50,386 nt of DNA from Candidatus Binataceae bacterium. Its GTDB lineage: Bacteria > Desulfobacterota > Binatia > Binatales > Binataceae. The stretch is from NCBI GenBank assembly GCA_035500095.1, contig DATJXN010000148.1:1-50386 (forward strand), in the 5' to 3' direction. Shown piece after piece: positions 17,601 through 26,356 of the stretch. Numbering within the stretch: position 1 is the first letter of the stretch; every line of letters starts with the position of its first letter. A program made the position numbers and the translations under genes. Below the pieces are notes generated by a model. It was not told where the DNA came from and searched no databases. It worked only from the letters and a program-made list of their open reading frames with translations.

Positions 17601-19483
17601 TGTCGGGCGACGTTTTCGGCAACGGACTCTTGCAGTCGGACAACGTCAAGCTCGTCGCCGCGTTCGACCATCGCCATATCTTCATCGATCCCGATCCCGA
17701 CCCTAAGAAAAGCTTCGCCGAACGCAGGCGGCTGTTCGAACTGCCCTCCTCGCAATGGTCGGATTACAACCCGGCGCTGATCAGTCCGGGCGGCGGCGTC
17801 TTTCGCCGCGGCGCCAAGAGCATCGCGCTCAGCCCGCAGGCCCGCCGCGCGCTCTCCTGCACTGCCGAGGTGCTCGACGGCGACAGCCTCATCCAGGCCA
17901 TCCTGCGCGCCGATGCGATCCTGCTCTACAACGGCGGCGTCGGCACGTACGTGCGCGCGACCGATGAACGCGACGCCGAAGTCGGCGACCACGCCAACGA
18001 CGCCTGCCGTATTGCCGCACACGAGCTACGAGTCAAAGCGGTGGCCGAAGGCGGCAACCTCGGCTTCACCCAGCGCGCGCGCATCGAGTACGCGATGGCG
18101 GGCGGAAGGATCAACAACGACGCGATCGACAACTCGGCCGGGGTCGATACTTCGGACCACGAGGTGAATCTGAAAATTCTGCTCCAGCCGGCGCTTACCG
18201 AAGGGCGCGTCGATCTGGATCGACGAAACCGCGCGCTGCTGGGCGTCGCCGCCGAGGTCGCCGCGGCAGTGCTGCGCGACAATCGCGACCAGGTGGTGCT
18301 GCTGAGTCTCGAGCAGCTGCGCAGCCGCACCAGGGCGCGGGAGTTCCGCGATCATTTGAGCGCGATCGAGCAGCGCGGCGCACTCCATCGCTACGAAGCC
18401 GCGCTACCGAACCACGAGGAGCTGCGCGACCGGCGCGGCCGCTTCGCCGGCCTGACCCGCCCGGAGCTCGCGGTGCTGAGCGCCTACACCAAGATCGATC
18501 TGTTCACCCAGCTCGAGACGTGCGCGCTGCTCGAGGATTCCTATCTGACCGCGCGCTTCCTGCTGCCCTATTTTCCCGCTTCGATAGCGCGCGACTTCGC
18601 GCTCGAAATTCCGCGCCACGGCCTGCGCCGCGAGCTCATCGTCACTCGCCTCGTCAACGAGCTGGTTGACCTGATGGGCGCGAGTTTCGTCTTCCGCCTC
18701 GCGCAGAGCCACGGCGCGCGGACCGAGCAAACCGTCCGCGGATGGATCTTCGCCGAGGGCGTGCTCGACCTGGTGGATCAGGCCGAGGTGCTGCGCGCCG
18801 GCGGCGGCCTGGACGCGCAGGCGGAGCTGGCCGGGCTGATGGCGCTTGCGGACGCGGGCGAGCGGGCCTGCGGATGGGCGATCGCGGGGCTCGACCCCAG
18901 CGTATCGCTCGGCGACGCGATCGCGCATTACAAACCCGGCTTCCAGAGCCTGTGCGGGGAATTCGAGAGCATGCTGGCCGACGATGAGCGGGAGCGTTTC
19001 GAGCGCAGTTACCGCGAATTGCGCGCGACCGTGCACACCGAACAGCTCGCGCTGCGGCTCGCCCGCCTGGGCTTCGCCGATCATCTGCTCAACGTATTGA
19101 GTTTGAGCTTCGCCCGCCGCGGCGCGCCGGCCGACTGCGCGCGGGCCTACTTTGCGCTAAGCGGTATCATCGAATTCGCGACCCTCGAGCGCGCGCTCGA
19201 GGCGATCGGCGCCGACGATCGATGGGAGCGGCGCGCGGCCGAAGAGCTTGCCGGCGATCTGCGCAGCGCGCGCCTGGCGCTTTGCCGAGCGGTGCTGCTC
19301 CGAAGCGACGCCCCACCTGCGCAAGCGGTGCGCGCGCTGCGCAACGGGCACGAGCATCCGTTCGACGCGATGACCGAGGTGATGACCGAACTGCGTACGC
19401 TGCCGGCGCTCGAATTGCCGGTGCTGCAGGTGGCAATTCGCGCGCTCGGGCGCCTCGCCGCCGCGCTGGGCGGCACGGCCTAG
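14699..19483 (+). CDS. gdhB: NAD-specific glutamate dehydrogenase, large (GDH2/180-kDa) type
   Basis: 1594 residues, the usual size of the L180 class that deaminates glutamate to 2-oxoglutarate with NAD+. A regulatory N-terminal half (ACT-like domains; VHRRGLMDDVTIRR, GGELVYYYLAMGEG) precedes the catalytic core: ARGGIRYSDRPEDFRTEILD, VPTGAKGGFIVKPR (substrate Lys), LVVAADKGTAAFSD, FASGGRCGYDHKALGITAGG, GIGDMSGDVFGNGLL (NAD fold), DHRHIFIDPDPDP and LLYNGGVGTYVRA. The start is GTG, with no clear Shine-Dalgarno. Its TAG shares the sequence CTAG with the stop of the converging gene. Likely feeds glutamate carbon into the TCA cycle. Confidence 0.95.
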   Translation: MTALASEAQNSTTVPDAARESARWLDIFTEHLFGGLSAAAAAPISAERRAQITAQAFEFFSLRAERIKVRVVIEPRSDGAGGFAETAMEDCPFIIDSTLEYFHHLGLGAGLLMHPVLSVARDSGGRLVSLEGKRAAERPESFVHLELRLGGVAHDAAQIAAGLKQVLEQVREATGDFEAMTARALEICEETAAQRELVELRDLLRWLVGGGFVFLGYRRYRIRKENGSRALAVDFESPHSALGLLRDAGRSRYAQPVDLKELKPDHRKMLFEGPALIMGKTHTMSQVHRRGLMDDVTIRRTGPGGEITGFDRFVGLFTSKAYSEEAQHIPLLRAKLREVIEAEHAAPGSHNYKELVAAFNSFPKEELFRAPVAELRAQLHLILDHKDEAAVRVSTHYDPVRGDVVALVVLPRESFSAEVRKQIQAAFGRILGGELVYYYLAMGEGYQARMHFCFDAPSPSAAQLRAMETEASQLARTWEDRLREELVERFGLRRGPVLAQRWLGAFSAHYRAGTTAARAAGDIERIEDLLEGGRSFSVELVRQGGGAAPAASELRMFEVGESLRLSDVMPMLSNFGIVVISEEADELKIDSPDAGLRAFVQSFRAQDSRGAPLERTSGAAMVAEALAAVRSGRAEDGPLNALVLDAGLAWREIALLRAYVAAAFQMRLAPALPALRRVLLMNPKLARMLVEIFRLRMDPAGPGSGNAHYAGLRAAYLEALGVIDNIADDRLARALLGMVEATVRTNYFREPPAPYITLKFESARIPNLPDTPPLYEIHVDSPTMQGCHLRAGRIARGGIRYSDRPEDFRTEILDLMKTQTVKNAIIVPTGAKGGFIVKPRAGRGVTREDVVDAYKTLIRAMIELTDNVAGGKRVRPAMVKVLDEDGPYLVVAADKGTAAFSDLANAIAAEHDFWLGDAFASGGRCGYDHKALGITAGGAWESVRWHLRQMGIDLAHSAPITMVGIGDMSGDVFGNGLLQSDNVKLVAAFDHRHIFIDPDPDPKKSFAERRRLFELPSSQWSDYNPALISPGGGVFRRGAKSIALSPQARRALSCTAEVLDGDSLIQAILRADAILLYNGGVGTYVRATDERDAEVGDHANDACRIAAHELRVKAVAEGGNLGFTQRARIEYAMAGGRINNDAIDNSAGVDTSDHEVNLKILLQPALTEGRVDLDRRNRALLGVAAEVAAAVLRDNRDQVVLLSLEQLRSRTRAREFRDHLSAIEQRGALHRYEAALPNHEELRDRRGRFAGLTRPELAVLSAYTKIDLFTQLETCALLEDSYLTARFLLPYFPASIARDFALEIPRHGLRRELIVTRLVNELVDLMGASFVFRLAQSHGARTEQTVRGWIFAEGVLDLVDQAEVLRAGGGLDAQAELAGLMALADAGERACGWAIAGLDPSVSLGDAIAHYKPGFQSLCGEFESMLADDERERFERSYRELRATVHTEQLALRLARLGFADHLLNVLSLSFARRGAPADCARAYFALSGIIEFATLERALEAIGADDRWERRAAEELAGDLRSARLALCRAVLLRSDAPPAQAVRALRNGHEHPFDAMTEVMTELRTLPALELPVLQVAIRALGRLAAALGGTA

Positions 19484-20394
19484 GCGCTGACCGAAGGCAG
19501 CGGCGCGGTCGGCGGGAGCGGCTGAACCTCGCCGAGCGCTATCTGCTCAGCCGCAACCGCACGCAGGTCCTCGTACAGGCGCAGGCCCGCGGCGAGCAGA
19601 AAAGCGAGCGTCGTATAGAGCACGGCCACTGCCAGCAGGTCGACCAGGAAAATCGATGCCCACAGCGCGCCCGTGATCAGCCCCACCCATCCGGCAAGCA
19701 GACTGACCGCAAAGAAAGTCCCGCCCGCCCACGAATTGAAGCCCGACCATACCGCGAGAAAGACCACGATTCTCAGCGCAACGCGAAAGAAGCCGCCCCG
19801 CGTCAGTTCGCGGCTGTAGAGCAGCGCCGACCATCCGCGGCGTCCGTCGAAAATCAGCGCATACTGCGAAAAATAAAGCCACACGTAAGCCAGAATTCCC
19901 GGCAGCACCAGCAGCACGGCACCTACCGCCATCGCCAGCACCTGCAGCACGCTCACCAGCACGAACGGCCCGAGCAGGCGCGCCGCCTCGCGGTAAACTT
20001 CGATTCCTTCATCGATCGGACGCGCCATCCGCTGCCCGGCGCGGATCCGCCTGAGCGCGCAGAGCACGATAAGGTTGACGCCGACTACCGTGATAAAGCC
20101 GTCAACCAGGTGCAGGATGGTCGTCATCCATGGCGGAAAGGGTGGCTTGGGCGCGGTGCGCGCGACCGGCGCGAACGGAGTCTGAGCCGGTTTGACGAAC
20201 TCCACGCTGGTCACGCCGGGCTCGAAAGTCTGCACCAGCGAGTACTGGATGTTGAGCGCGTCGGGCAGCAGGCAGAGTGCGGAAGCCACCACCAGCGGCG
20301 CCAGTACCACGGCGACGACAGCCCAGGAGCCGCGCAGGTCGTTGACCGCATTGGCGAGATAAATGAAGCTCGAACGGAGCCGCGCTTGCGCCAT
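19480..20394 (-). CDS. multi-pass membrane protein of unknown function
   Basis: About 304 residues from ATG 20392-20394 (a TTG at 20433 would add 13). Six or so hydrophobic segments: VVAVVLAPLVVASALCLLP, FITVVGVNLIVLCAL, PFVLVSVLQVLAMAVGAVLL, a segment around VALRIVVFLAVWSG, WVGLITGALWASIFLVDLLA and AVLYTTLAFLLAAGL. GILAYVWLYFSQYALIFDGR with SALLYSRELTRG resembles the loop of bacterial proteins related to the glycerophosphodiesterase membrane domain, but I cannot name the family. It converges on the glutamate dehydrogenase gene with overlapping stop codons. Confidence 0.75.
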   Translation of the reverse strand: MAQARLRSSFIYLANAVNDLRGSWAVVAVVLAPLVVASALCLLPDALNIQYSLVQTFEPGVTSVEFVKPAQTPFAPVARTAPKPPFPPWMTTILHLVDGFITVVGVNLIVLCALRRIRAGQRMARPIDEGIEVYREAARLLGPFVLVSVLQVLAMAVGAVLLVLPGILAYVWLYFSQYALIFDGRRGWSALLYSRELTRGGFFRVALRIVVFLAVWSGFNSWAGGTFFAVSLLAGWVGLITGALWASIFLVDLLAVAVLYTTLAFLLAAGLRLYEDLRAVAAEQIALGEVQPLPPTAPLPSVSA

Positions 20395-20525
20395 CGCGCC
20401 AATGAGGTTGGCATCCCCTGTGCCCCAAGACAAGCAATGAGCGAAATCGAGGCGCGATGACGCAGCGGCCGCGGGCGATCGAAATGCACGCGCTGATGCT
20501 ATATTCTGGATGGAACCCTTGAACC

Positions 20526-20825
20526 ATGACGGGCGGCAGCGACCGTCCGCTTCCTGACCCCAGAGTAGCCGCCATGGCCGAAAACGATCGCGCCGCCCTT
20601 ATCGCTCACGAAGATCTGCTCATCCGCAGGCTGCGGTTCCTGGTTGATCTCGTCTTCGCGACCATCGCGCAGGACGACTCGATCACACTCGACGAAGCCT
20701 GGGAGCACGTCCGCGGGCTCAAAGGCGCCGCGGTCGCGATGTTTCCGGGCAAGGAGGCGACTTTCGACCTCATCTATCTGCCGCGGTTCTCGCGCCTGCT
20801 AAAGGAGCGCTTCAACGCTAACTGA
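20526..20825 (+). CDS. small conserved-looking hypothetical protein
   Basis: 99 residues (83 if the ATG at 20574 is used; neither start has a strong Shine-Dalgarno). It is mostly helical: ALIAHEDLLIRRLRFLVDLV, then DSITLDEAWEHVRGLKGAAV and LIYLPRFSRLLKERFN. No signal peptide or membrane span. It sits 18 nt upstream of nagA on the same strand and is likely co-transcribed with it. No family recognised. Confidence 0.65.
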   Translation: MTGGSDRPLPDPRVAAMAENDRAALIAHEDLLIRRLRFLVDLVFATIAQDDSITLDEAWEHVRGLKGAAVAMFPGKEATFDLIYLPRFSRLLKERFNAN

Positions 20826-20843
20826 GCCGCCGCGGCCGTCGCC

Positions 20844-21956
20844 ATGAAACGGTTGCGCGGCCTGATCGCACGAGCCGACGGCTCGACCGCGGCCGGCAGC
20901 GTCCGCTTCACCGCGACGATCGAAACGGTCGAAGCCGGCGGCGGCGCCGACGTTTCCGATCGCGGCGTATCCGACTACATCCTGCCGGGCTTCATCGACC
21001 TCCAGGTAAACGGCCGCGAAGCGGTGGACGTGATGAGCGCATCGCCCGGAGAGCTTGGCGAGCTTTCCGCCGCGCTCGCGCGCGAGGGTACGACCGCGTG
21101 GCTGCCGACCGCGATAACCGCGCCGCTTGCGCGAATCGAGACGGTCGCGGCCGCTATCGCCGAGGCGATGGTCGCCGCGGCCGAAATTTCCGGCAGCATT
21201 CTCGGGATGCATCTCGAAGGGCCATTCATAGCGGCGGCGCGGCGCGGGGCCCATCCGGCGCACAACCTCGAACCTCGCGGCGACGCGCTCGAGCGCGTCG
21301 CGTCGCTGCCCGCGCTGCGGATGATAACCCTCGCGCCGGAACTTGACGGCGCGCTCGACGCGATTGCGCGCCTTAGCGCGCGCGGGATCGCAGTGTCGAT
21401 CGGCCATACCGACGCTTCGCTCGAGCAGGCCGAGGCCGCGGTCGGCGCCGGTGCGCGGATGTTCACGCATACGTTCAATGCGATGGCCCCGCTGGATCAT
21501 CGAAGGCCCACGGCGGCGGCGGCCGCGATGCTGCCGTCGCGCGCGTGCGCCGCCGTGATCGCCGACGGCGTCCACGTGCATCCGGCGATGCTGCGTCTGC
21601 TCCTGCTCGCGCGCGGCGCGGGCGGAATCTGCCTCGCGACCGACCGCGTCGCGACGCGCGCGGCACGACGCACGGCGCCGCTCGCGCGCGCGGCCGCCGC
21701 GGGCGGCGCGGCGCGGATGCCGGACGGGCGGCTTGCGGGAAGCGTCATCTCGATGCTCGAGGCGGTGCGCGTGATGGTCGAGCGCGCCGGTGCGAGCGTC
21801 GGCGAGGCGGCGCTGATGGCCGCGGCGAATCCCGCGCGCGTGCTGGGTCTCGGCAACCGCGGCAAAATCGAAGCCGGCGCGATTTCCGATTTGCTCGTGC
21901 TCGGCCCCCGGCTAGAGTTGAAGGCGGTGTTTATCGGCGGCCGCGAGCTCGCCTGA
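20844..21956 (+). CDS. nagA: N-acetylglucosamine-6-phosphate deacetylase
   Basis: A 370-residue amidohydrolase that removes acetate from GlcNAc-6-phosphate in amino-sugar and peptidoglycan recycling. Motifs run in order: PGFIDLQVNG, MHLEGPF (metal Glu), SIGHTDA (metal His), THTFNAMAPLDHR (metal His), VIADGVHVHPA (substrate His) and the catalytic Asp in CLATDRV. The family more often has TDAM at the last motif. The C-terminal strand GAISDLLVLGP closes the small beta domain. No nagB, nagE or regulator is adjacent, so use in recycling rather than uptake is likely (inference). Confidence 0.88.
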   Translation: MKRLRGLIARADGSTAAGSVRFTATIETVEAGGGADVSDRGVSDYILPGFIDLQVNGREAVDVMSASPGELGELSAALAREGTTAWLPTAITAPLARIETVAAAIAEAMVAAAEISGSILGMHLEGPFIAAARRGAHPAHNLEPRGDALERVASLPALRMITLAPELDGALDAIARLSARGIAVSIGHTDASLEQAEAAVGAGARMFTHTFNAMAPLDHRRPTAAAAAMLPSRACAAVIADGVHVHPAMLRLLLLARGAGGICLATDRVATRAARRTAPLARAAAAGGAARMPDGRLAGSVISMLEAVRVMVERAGASVGEAALMAAANPARVLGLGNRGKIEAGAISDLLVLGPRLELKAVFIGGRELA

Positions 21957-22029
21957 GGAACTCGCGCGCCGCGGCGCCCGCCGGAATTATTTGAAACGCG
22001 ATCCCAGGAACACGAACCCGGTCATTTCG

Positions 22030-22884
22030 ATGCCGCTTAACAGGGAATTTATCGGCCGCAAATATCCGCCGCTCACTTCGACGGTCACGCTCGAAGCGCT
22101 GCAGAAATACGCCCGCGCGTACAACGACGACAACCGGCGCTACTTCGATCCTTCCGCCGCGGGCGGTATCGTCGCGCCGCCGATGTACGGTGTGGTGGTC
22201 GCGTGGATGTCGGTGGTCGGCGCAGTCGGCGATCCCGCCCTCGGCGCGGACCTGCTGCGCCTGCTGCACGCCGAGCAGGATATGGAATTCATCGCTCCGC
22301 TTCGCCCCGGCGACGAGATCACCACCGTCGCCCGCGTCGCCTCGATCGAGGCGCGCCCCGGCGGAGAGGCGATGACGCTCGAGCTCGACTCGCGCAATCG
22401 CGCGGGCGACCCGGTGCTGCATACGCTCTTCGGGATTTTGATCCGCGCCGCCCGCCGGGATCGAAGCGCCGCGGGGCGCGCGGAGCGGCCGGCCGCTCCG
22501 TCGGGCGATCCGATTCTCAGCGTCGAGCAGACGATCGATCGCGACCAGACCTTCCGCTATGCCGAGGCTTCGGGCGATCTCAATCCGATCCACGTCGATG
22601 AAAACGTCGCCAAGATGGCGGGCCTGCCGGGGATTGTCGTGCACGGGCTATGCACGATGGCGTTCACCTCCAAGGTCGTGATCGATGGCCTTTGCGCCGG
22701 CGATCCGGTGCGCCTAAAGCGCCTGCGCGTACAGTTCAGCCGCCCGGTTCTTCCCGGACAATCGATCACAACGAGAGTTTGGGCCGCTGGCGAGCACGGG
22801 GGTCACACCGCGTACGCGTTCGAAACCTACAACCCCGAGGGGATGGCGGTGATCCGGGGCGGAATCGCCGAGATCGCACCCTGA
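22030..22884 (+). CDS. MaoC-like double hot-dog dehydratase
   Basis: About 284 residues from ATG 22030 (a TTG at 21991 would add 13). The N-terminal half is a FAS1-type dehydratase hot-dog (MPLNREFIGRKYPPLTSTVT, YARAYNDDN, and FIAPLRPGDEI). The C-terminal half is the active MaoC hot-dog with the hydratase-2 motif YAEASGDLNPIHVDENVA, containing the catalytic Asp and His, then MAGLPGIVVHGLCTMAF. It probably hydrates an enoyl-CoA or dehydrates a 3-hydroxyacyl-CoA. It lies 18 nt upstream of the binding-protein-like gene. Confidence 0.85.
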   Translation: MPLNREFIGRKYPPLTSTVTLEALQKYARAYNDDNRRYFDPSAAGGIVAPPMYGVVVAWMSVVGAVGDPALGADLLRLLHAEQDMEFIAPLRPGDEITTVARVASIEARPGGEAMTLELDSRNRAGDPVLHTLFGILIRAARRDRSAAGRAERPAAPSGDPILSVEQTIDRDQTFRYAEASGDLNPIHVDENVAKMAGLPGIVVHGLCTMAFTSKVVIDGLCAGDPVRLKRLRVQFSRPVLPGQSITTRVWAAGEHGGHTAYAFETYNPEGMAVIRGGIAEIAP

Positions 22885-22902
22885 GCGCGCGCACGGCTCA
22901 CG

Positions 22903-24162
22903 ATGCCCGAGCGGCTACTTCTCGGTCTTTCGCTCTCGCTGAGCGGTGCCTACGCCGCGATGGGCCGTCAGGCCGAGGCCGCGGTCAAACTATTCGTCGA
23001 CGATCTCAACTCCGCCGGGGGCGTGAACGTCTGCGGCCGCACGCACGAACTCGAGCTTCGATGCCTTGACGATCGGAGCGACGCCCGGCGCTGCGCGGAA
23101 ATCTATCATGCGCTCTGCGGCGCCGAGCGCGTTCATCTGTTGCTCGGCCCGTATTCGAGCCGCCTCGCGCGCGTGGCCGCGCCGATTGCCGAAGCGGCCG
23201 GAATGATGATGCTCAATCACGGGGGCGCTGATGACGGCCTCTATACGCAAGGCATGCGGATGCTGGTCGGCGTGCTTACTCCGGCGAGCGATTATTTCGT
23301 CCCGTTCGCGCGGCTGCTGGCCGAACTCAAGTTCTGGCGCAAGCGCCTTGCGATCGTCACCGCGGCGACGCCTTTCGCGAGCGACGTCGGCGCCGGCCTC
23401 GAACGCGCCTGCCATGAGCGGCCCGCGCGCTGGCACGGAGTGCGTGTGCGCGTGAAGTACCGCGGCGATTTCGCCCGCGACGAGGCGCTCGCGCGATTGC
23501 TGCCGGCGCTTGGGCGCAACCGGATCAACGCGCTCGCCGCCGCCGGCAACTTCGCCCAGGACGTCGCCCTGGTGCGCGCGGTGGTCGCCGCCAATCCCAA
23601 TCTCCCCGTGCTCGCCTGCGTCGCCGCCGGCGTGCATGGCTTCGGCGCGGAGCTGGGCGAAGCCGCCGAGGGTATTGTCGGCCCCAGCCAATGGGAGGCG
23701 CACGCGCGGATCGCGCCGGAACTCGGGCCGCCGCCGAACGATTTCGCGCGCCGGATGCGCAAAAGCGGCTTTCCCGACTGCGACTATACCGCCGCGCAGG
23801 CGTACGCCGCCGGGCTGGTCGGCGCCGCGGCGGTACGGAAGTGTGATTCTCTCGATCAGCACAGGCTGCGCGAGGCGATCGGCGAGATGCGCACCAGCAC
23901 GCTCTTCGGCGACTTTGCGATCGACCGCGTAACCGGCCGCCAAATCGCGCATCAGATGCTCCTGGTGCAGTGGCACATGGGCCGCAAGGAGATCATCCAA
24001 CCGCAATCGCACGGCGAAACCGCCGCCCTCGAGATCCCCTCCGGATGGCGCATGGTCGTCGCCGCGATCCGCGGCCACAAATATACGCTTGACGGCAGTC
24101 CGCGCTACGAAGCCGGATCCCGTCGCGACGACGAATCCGGCGATAACGGCGAATCGCGATGA
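22903..24162 (+). CDS. type I periplasmic-binding-fold protein (LivK/branched-chain type) without signal peptide
   Basis: 419 residues. LLLGLSLSLSGAYAAMGRQA is the first strand-helix of ABC branched-chain amino-acid receptors; VKLFVDDLNSAGGVNVCGR, LLLGPYSSRLARVAAPIAEA and RLAIVTAATPFASDVGAGLE follow as expected. The mature fold begins at residue 5, and an in-frame TGA lies only 18 nt upstream, so no export signal can be encoded. The protein should therefore be cytosolic, perhaps an acyl-CoA or metabolite sensor linked to the MaoC enzyme. No transporter genes are nearby. Confidence 0.85.
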   Translation: MPERLLLGLSLSLSGAYAAMGRQAEAAVKLFVDDLNSAGGVNVCGRTHELELRCLDDRSDARRCAEIYHALCGAERVHLLLGPYSSRLARVAAPIAEAAGMMMLNHGGADDGLYTQGMRMLVGVLTPASDYFVPFARLLAELKFWRKRLAIVTAATPFASDVGAGLERACHERPARWHGVRVRVKYRGDFARDEALARLLPALGRNRINALAAAGNFAQDVALVRAVVAANPNLPVLACVAAGVHGFGAELGEAAEGIVGPSQWEAHARIAPELGPPPNDFARRMRKSGFPDCDYTAAQAYAAGLVGAAAVRKCDSLDQHRLREAIGEMRTSTLFGDFAIDRVTGRQIAHQMLLVQWHMGRKEIIQPQSHGETAALEIPSGWRMVVAAIRGHKYTLDGSPRYEAGSRRDDESGDNGESR

Positions 24163-24172
24163 ACGACGACGC

Positions 24173-25459
24173 TCAGATCTTGCGCGGATCCTCCGGCGGC
24201 GGAACGCCGGCCCTGGCCGCCGATTCGATCGCCGCGGCGCGGAAAATCCCGTGCGCCATGGTCGAAACCGATTCCGCCGCGCGCGCCGCGTAGATGCGCA
24301 TCCGAGCCTCGTGCGCCGCGCGATTCTCCGGCGCCGCGGCCACCGCCCAGTCGATAAGATGCGCCGCGAGCGCGAGCTCGCCGTCCGACAGCCTCTGCAG
24401 CGCGCGGCCGAGCAGCACGTCGGCGCCGCCCGCCATCGCGGCTATTTCGGCCGCCTGCGCGCAATGCGGTGCGGGTTTGAGATGCGACGCGATGCCGTCA
24501 TACCATCCGCCCTCCAGCCGGCAGACGTTGCGCACGATGAACTCCGGCTCGTCGTAAACCGGCTGCAGGTAGGGCTTCTCGGCGAGCGCCGCCGGCGGCT
24601 TGACGCCCTGCGCGATGTCGTCGAGCGTCGCGCCCTCGTTCATCATCTTTAACGTCTGGTCGTAGAGGCTCTGCAAGTACTCGGCGGTGTCGTTCAGCAC
24701 CTGGCGGATGCGGATCGAGCCGAACACGGGAATCCCGTGGCCGGGCAGCATCACCTCCGCCCCCGTCTTGGCCATCGCGCGCAGCGCCTCGGCCCATTCG
24801 CGCGCGTAGCGCTGCGCTTTTTGCGGATTGCCCGCGTTGGGCGCCGCCCAGATGATAAAGTCGCCGGTGAGCAGCACCTTGCGGCCGGGGATGAAGACCC
24901 AGCAATGGTCGTCAGTCTCGCCGCGCGCATGATGGCACTCGAAACGCCAGGTTCCGGCCGCCACGTTGAACTGATGATCGAAGTAGGTATCGGGATAGAC
25001 GAATTCTTCGGGCCATGGCGCGCGAGCGCCGAACTGCCGCGAGTTGATGATGCTGTTGTAGCCGGCAGTGCGTTTGTAGCGGTCGAAACGCGCCGCGGTC
25101 GCGCGATGGCCGACCACGCGTGGGCGCGCGCGGCGGCTCTGCTGAGCCTCGGCCGCGAACCCGGTCATCCCGCCCGCGTGATCGACGTGGCCGTGCGTGT
25201 AAATCGCGGTGTTGACCCGGTCGGACGACCATCGCCGCACCATCGCCACCGTCTCGGCCTGATTGAAATGACTGCCGGTATCGATCAGCACGAGTCCGTC
25301 CTCGGTCTTGACTGCGGCCATATTCGCGAACCAGCGCCAGAACATCACGCCCGCCGCAACCTCCTCCGCCTCGCCGGTCGGGATCAACGGATGGTGCTCG
25401 CGGATCGAAAGTTCGCCGCTCAGAAGTTTTTCCGACTCTTCCTTGAATCCCATCTTCAT
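24173..25459 (-). CDS. metallo-beta-lactamase-fold hydrolase, alkyl-sulfatase-like
   Basis: 428 residues, no signal peptide. The zinc motif is THGHVDHAGG (His89, His91, Asp93, His94), followed by the third-strand motif HHARGETDDHCWVF, GDFIIWAAPNAGNPQK and the late His in MLPGHGIPV. The helical region after residue 270 (EYLQSLYDQTLKMMNEGATL, VRNVCRLEGGWYDGI) matches the dimerisation domain of SdsA-type alkyl sulfatases. The C-terminal ~80 residues resemble a helical tail domain (ALQRLSDGELALAAHLIDWA). Likely cleaves a sulfate or other ester; substrate not shown. Confidence 0.86.
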   Translation of the reverse strand: MKMGFKEESEKLLSGELSIREHHPLIPTGEAEEVAAGVMFWRWFANMAAVKTEDGLVLIDTGSHFNQAETVAMVRRWSSDRVNTAIYTHGHVDHAGGMTGFAAEAQQSRRARPRVVGHRATAARFDRYKRTAGYNSIINSRQFGARAPWPEEFVYPDTYFDHQFNVAAGTWRFECHHARGETDDHCWVFIPGRKVLLTGDFIIWAAPNAGNPQKAQRYAREWAEALRAMAKTGAEVMLPGHGIPVFGSIRIRQVLNDTAEYLQSLYDQTLKMMNEGATLDDIAQGVKPPAALAEKPYLQPVYDEPEFIVRNVCRLEGGWYDGIASHLKPAPHCAQAAEIAAMAGGADVLLGRALQRLSDGELALAAHLIDWAVAAAPENRAAHEARMRIYAARAAESVSTMAHGIFRAAAIESAARAGVPPPEDPRKI

Positions 25460-25648
25460 ACGCTCCGCGCGGGATTATCGGCCCGCCGCGCTGCGCGCCG
25501 CAACCGCCGGAGGGATCCGGGCACGCATCGCCTCGATCGGATGCGCCGCCGGGGCGAAAAAATAGTCAGTTGCGGAAGCGCGGGATAAAAAGTAGGATTT
25601 TTCTGGGTTTTTCCTCGCCCGCCTGAAGGGCATCACGGACAGACAAAC

Positions 25649-26356
25649 TTGTTCACAGGCATTATCGAAGACCTCGGCACGGTTGCGGGAATAAAGCGCA
25701 CCAACAAAGGCGCGCTGCTGAGTTTCGGCACCACGCTCCCGCTTGGCCGAATCTCGATCGGCGATTCAGTCGCGGTCAACGGCGCATGCCTGACCGTGGT
25801 CCGCAAGCAGCGCGGCAACCGGCGCGGAACGATCGCGATGGACGTGTCGGCCGAGACGCTCCGACGCACGACGCTGGGTGGGCTGGCCGTCGGCGACCGC
25901 GTCAACCTCGAGCGTTGCCTCACGCTGGATAAATTGCTCGGCGGGCACCTGGTGTCGGGCCACGTCGACGGCGTCGGCAAGATAGTTTCGATCGCTCCCG
26001 AGGGCGATTCGAAGCTCTACACATTCGAAGTCGCGCCCGCCCAGGCGCGCTACCTGGTCGAAAAGGGATCCGTCGCGATCGACGGCGTGAGCCTGACCGT
26101 CTTCGCGATCGCCGGCCGGCGCTTCAGCGTCGCGCTGATCCCGCATACGCTCAGGCTGACCACGCTCGGACAAAAAGGGCCGGGCGACGCGGTCAACGTC
26201 GAGAGCGACATGCTGGTCAAATACGTCGAACGGATTCTGGCCGGGCGAAGCAGTGGCGCCGCGCGTAAGGCCTCGCGCCGGAGCGCCACCGGCGCGCCCC
26301 TCAGCAAGACCGTCGGCGCCGCGCGTCACGCCCGCGGCCGGGGAGTACTGCCATGA
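25649..26356 (+). CDS. ribE: riboflavin synthase alpha chain
   Basis: 235 residues from a TTG start (FTGIIEDLGTV follows at once, the invariant N-terminus). Two lumazine-binding barrels: ISIGDSVAVNGACLTVV and VDGVGKIV in the first half, VEKGSVAIDGVSLTV and FSVALIPHTLRLTTLG in the second, with MLVKYVERIL at the end. Converts two 6,7-dimethyl-8-ribityllumazines to riboflavin. The basic tail past residue 200 is longer than usual. No other rib gene and no recognisable FMN riboswitch in the 190 nt upstream. The stop overlaps the Rrf2 gene start. Confidence 0.92.
   Translation: MFTGIIEDLGTVAGIKRTNKGALLSFGTTLPLGRISIGDSVAVNGACLTVVRKQRGNRRGTIAMDVSAETLRRTTLGGLAVGDRVNLERCLTLDKLLGGHLVSGHVDGVGKIVSIAPEGDSKLYTFEVAPAQARYLVEKGSVAIDGVSLTVFAIAGRRFSVALIPHTLRLTTLGQKGPGDAVNVESDMLVKYVERILAGRSSGAARKASRRSATGAPLSKTVGAARHARGRGVLP

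Noticed and set aside
15704..18022. A 772-residue open frame on the minus strand opposite the glutamate dehydrogenase gene
   Set aside because: It is a shadow: high-GC codons of the real gene leave the opposite strand open, and the translation is His/Arg/Val-rich with no domain, while the plus-strand frame has full GDH2 motifs.
25460..25648. Possible FMN riboswitch upstream of the riboflavin synthase gene
   Set aside because: The conserved FMN-box sequence blocks (AGGGG and the GGAxxxxGGAxxxCC helices) are not visible in this stretch.
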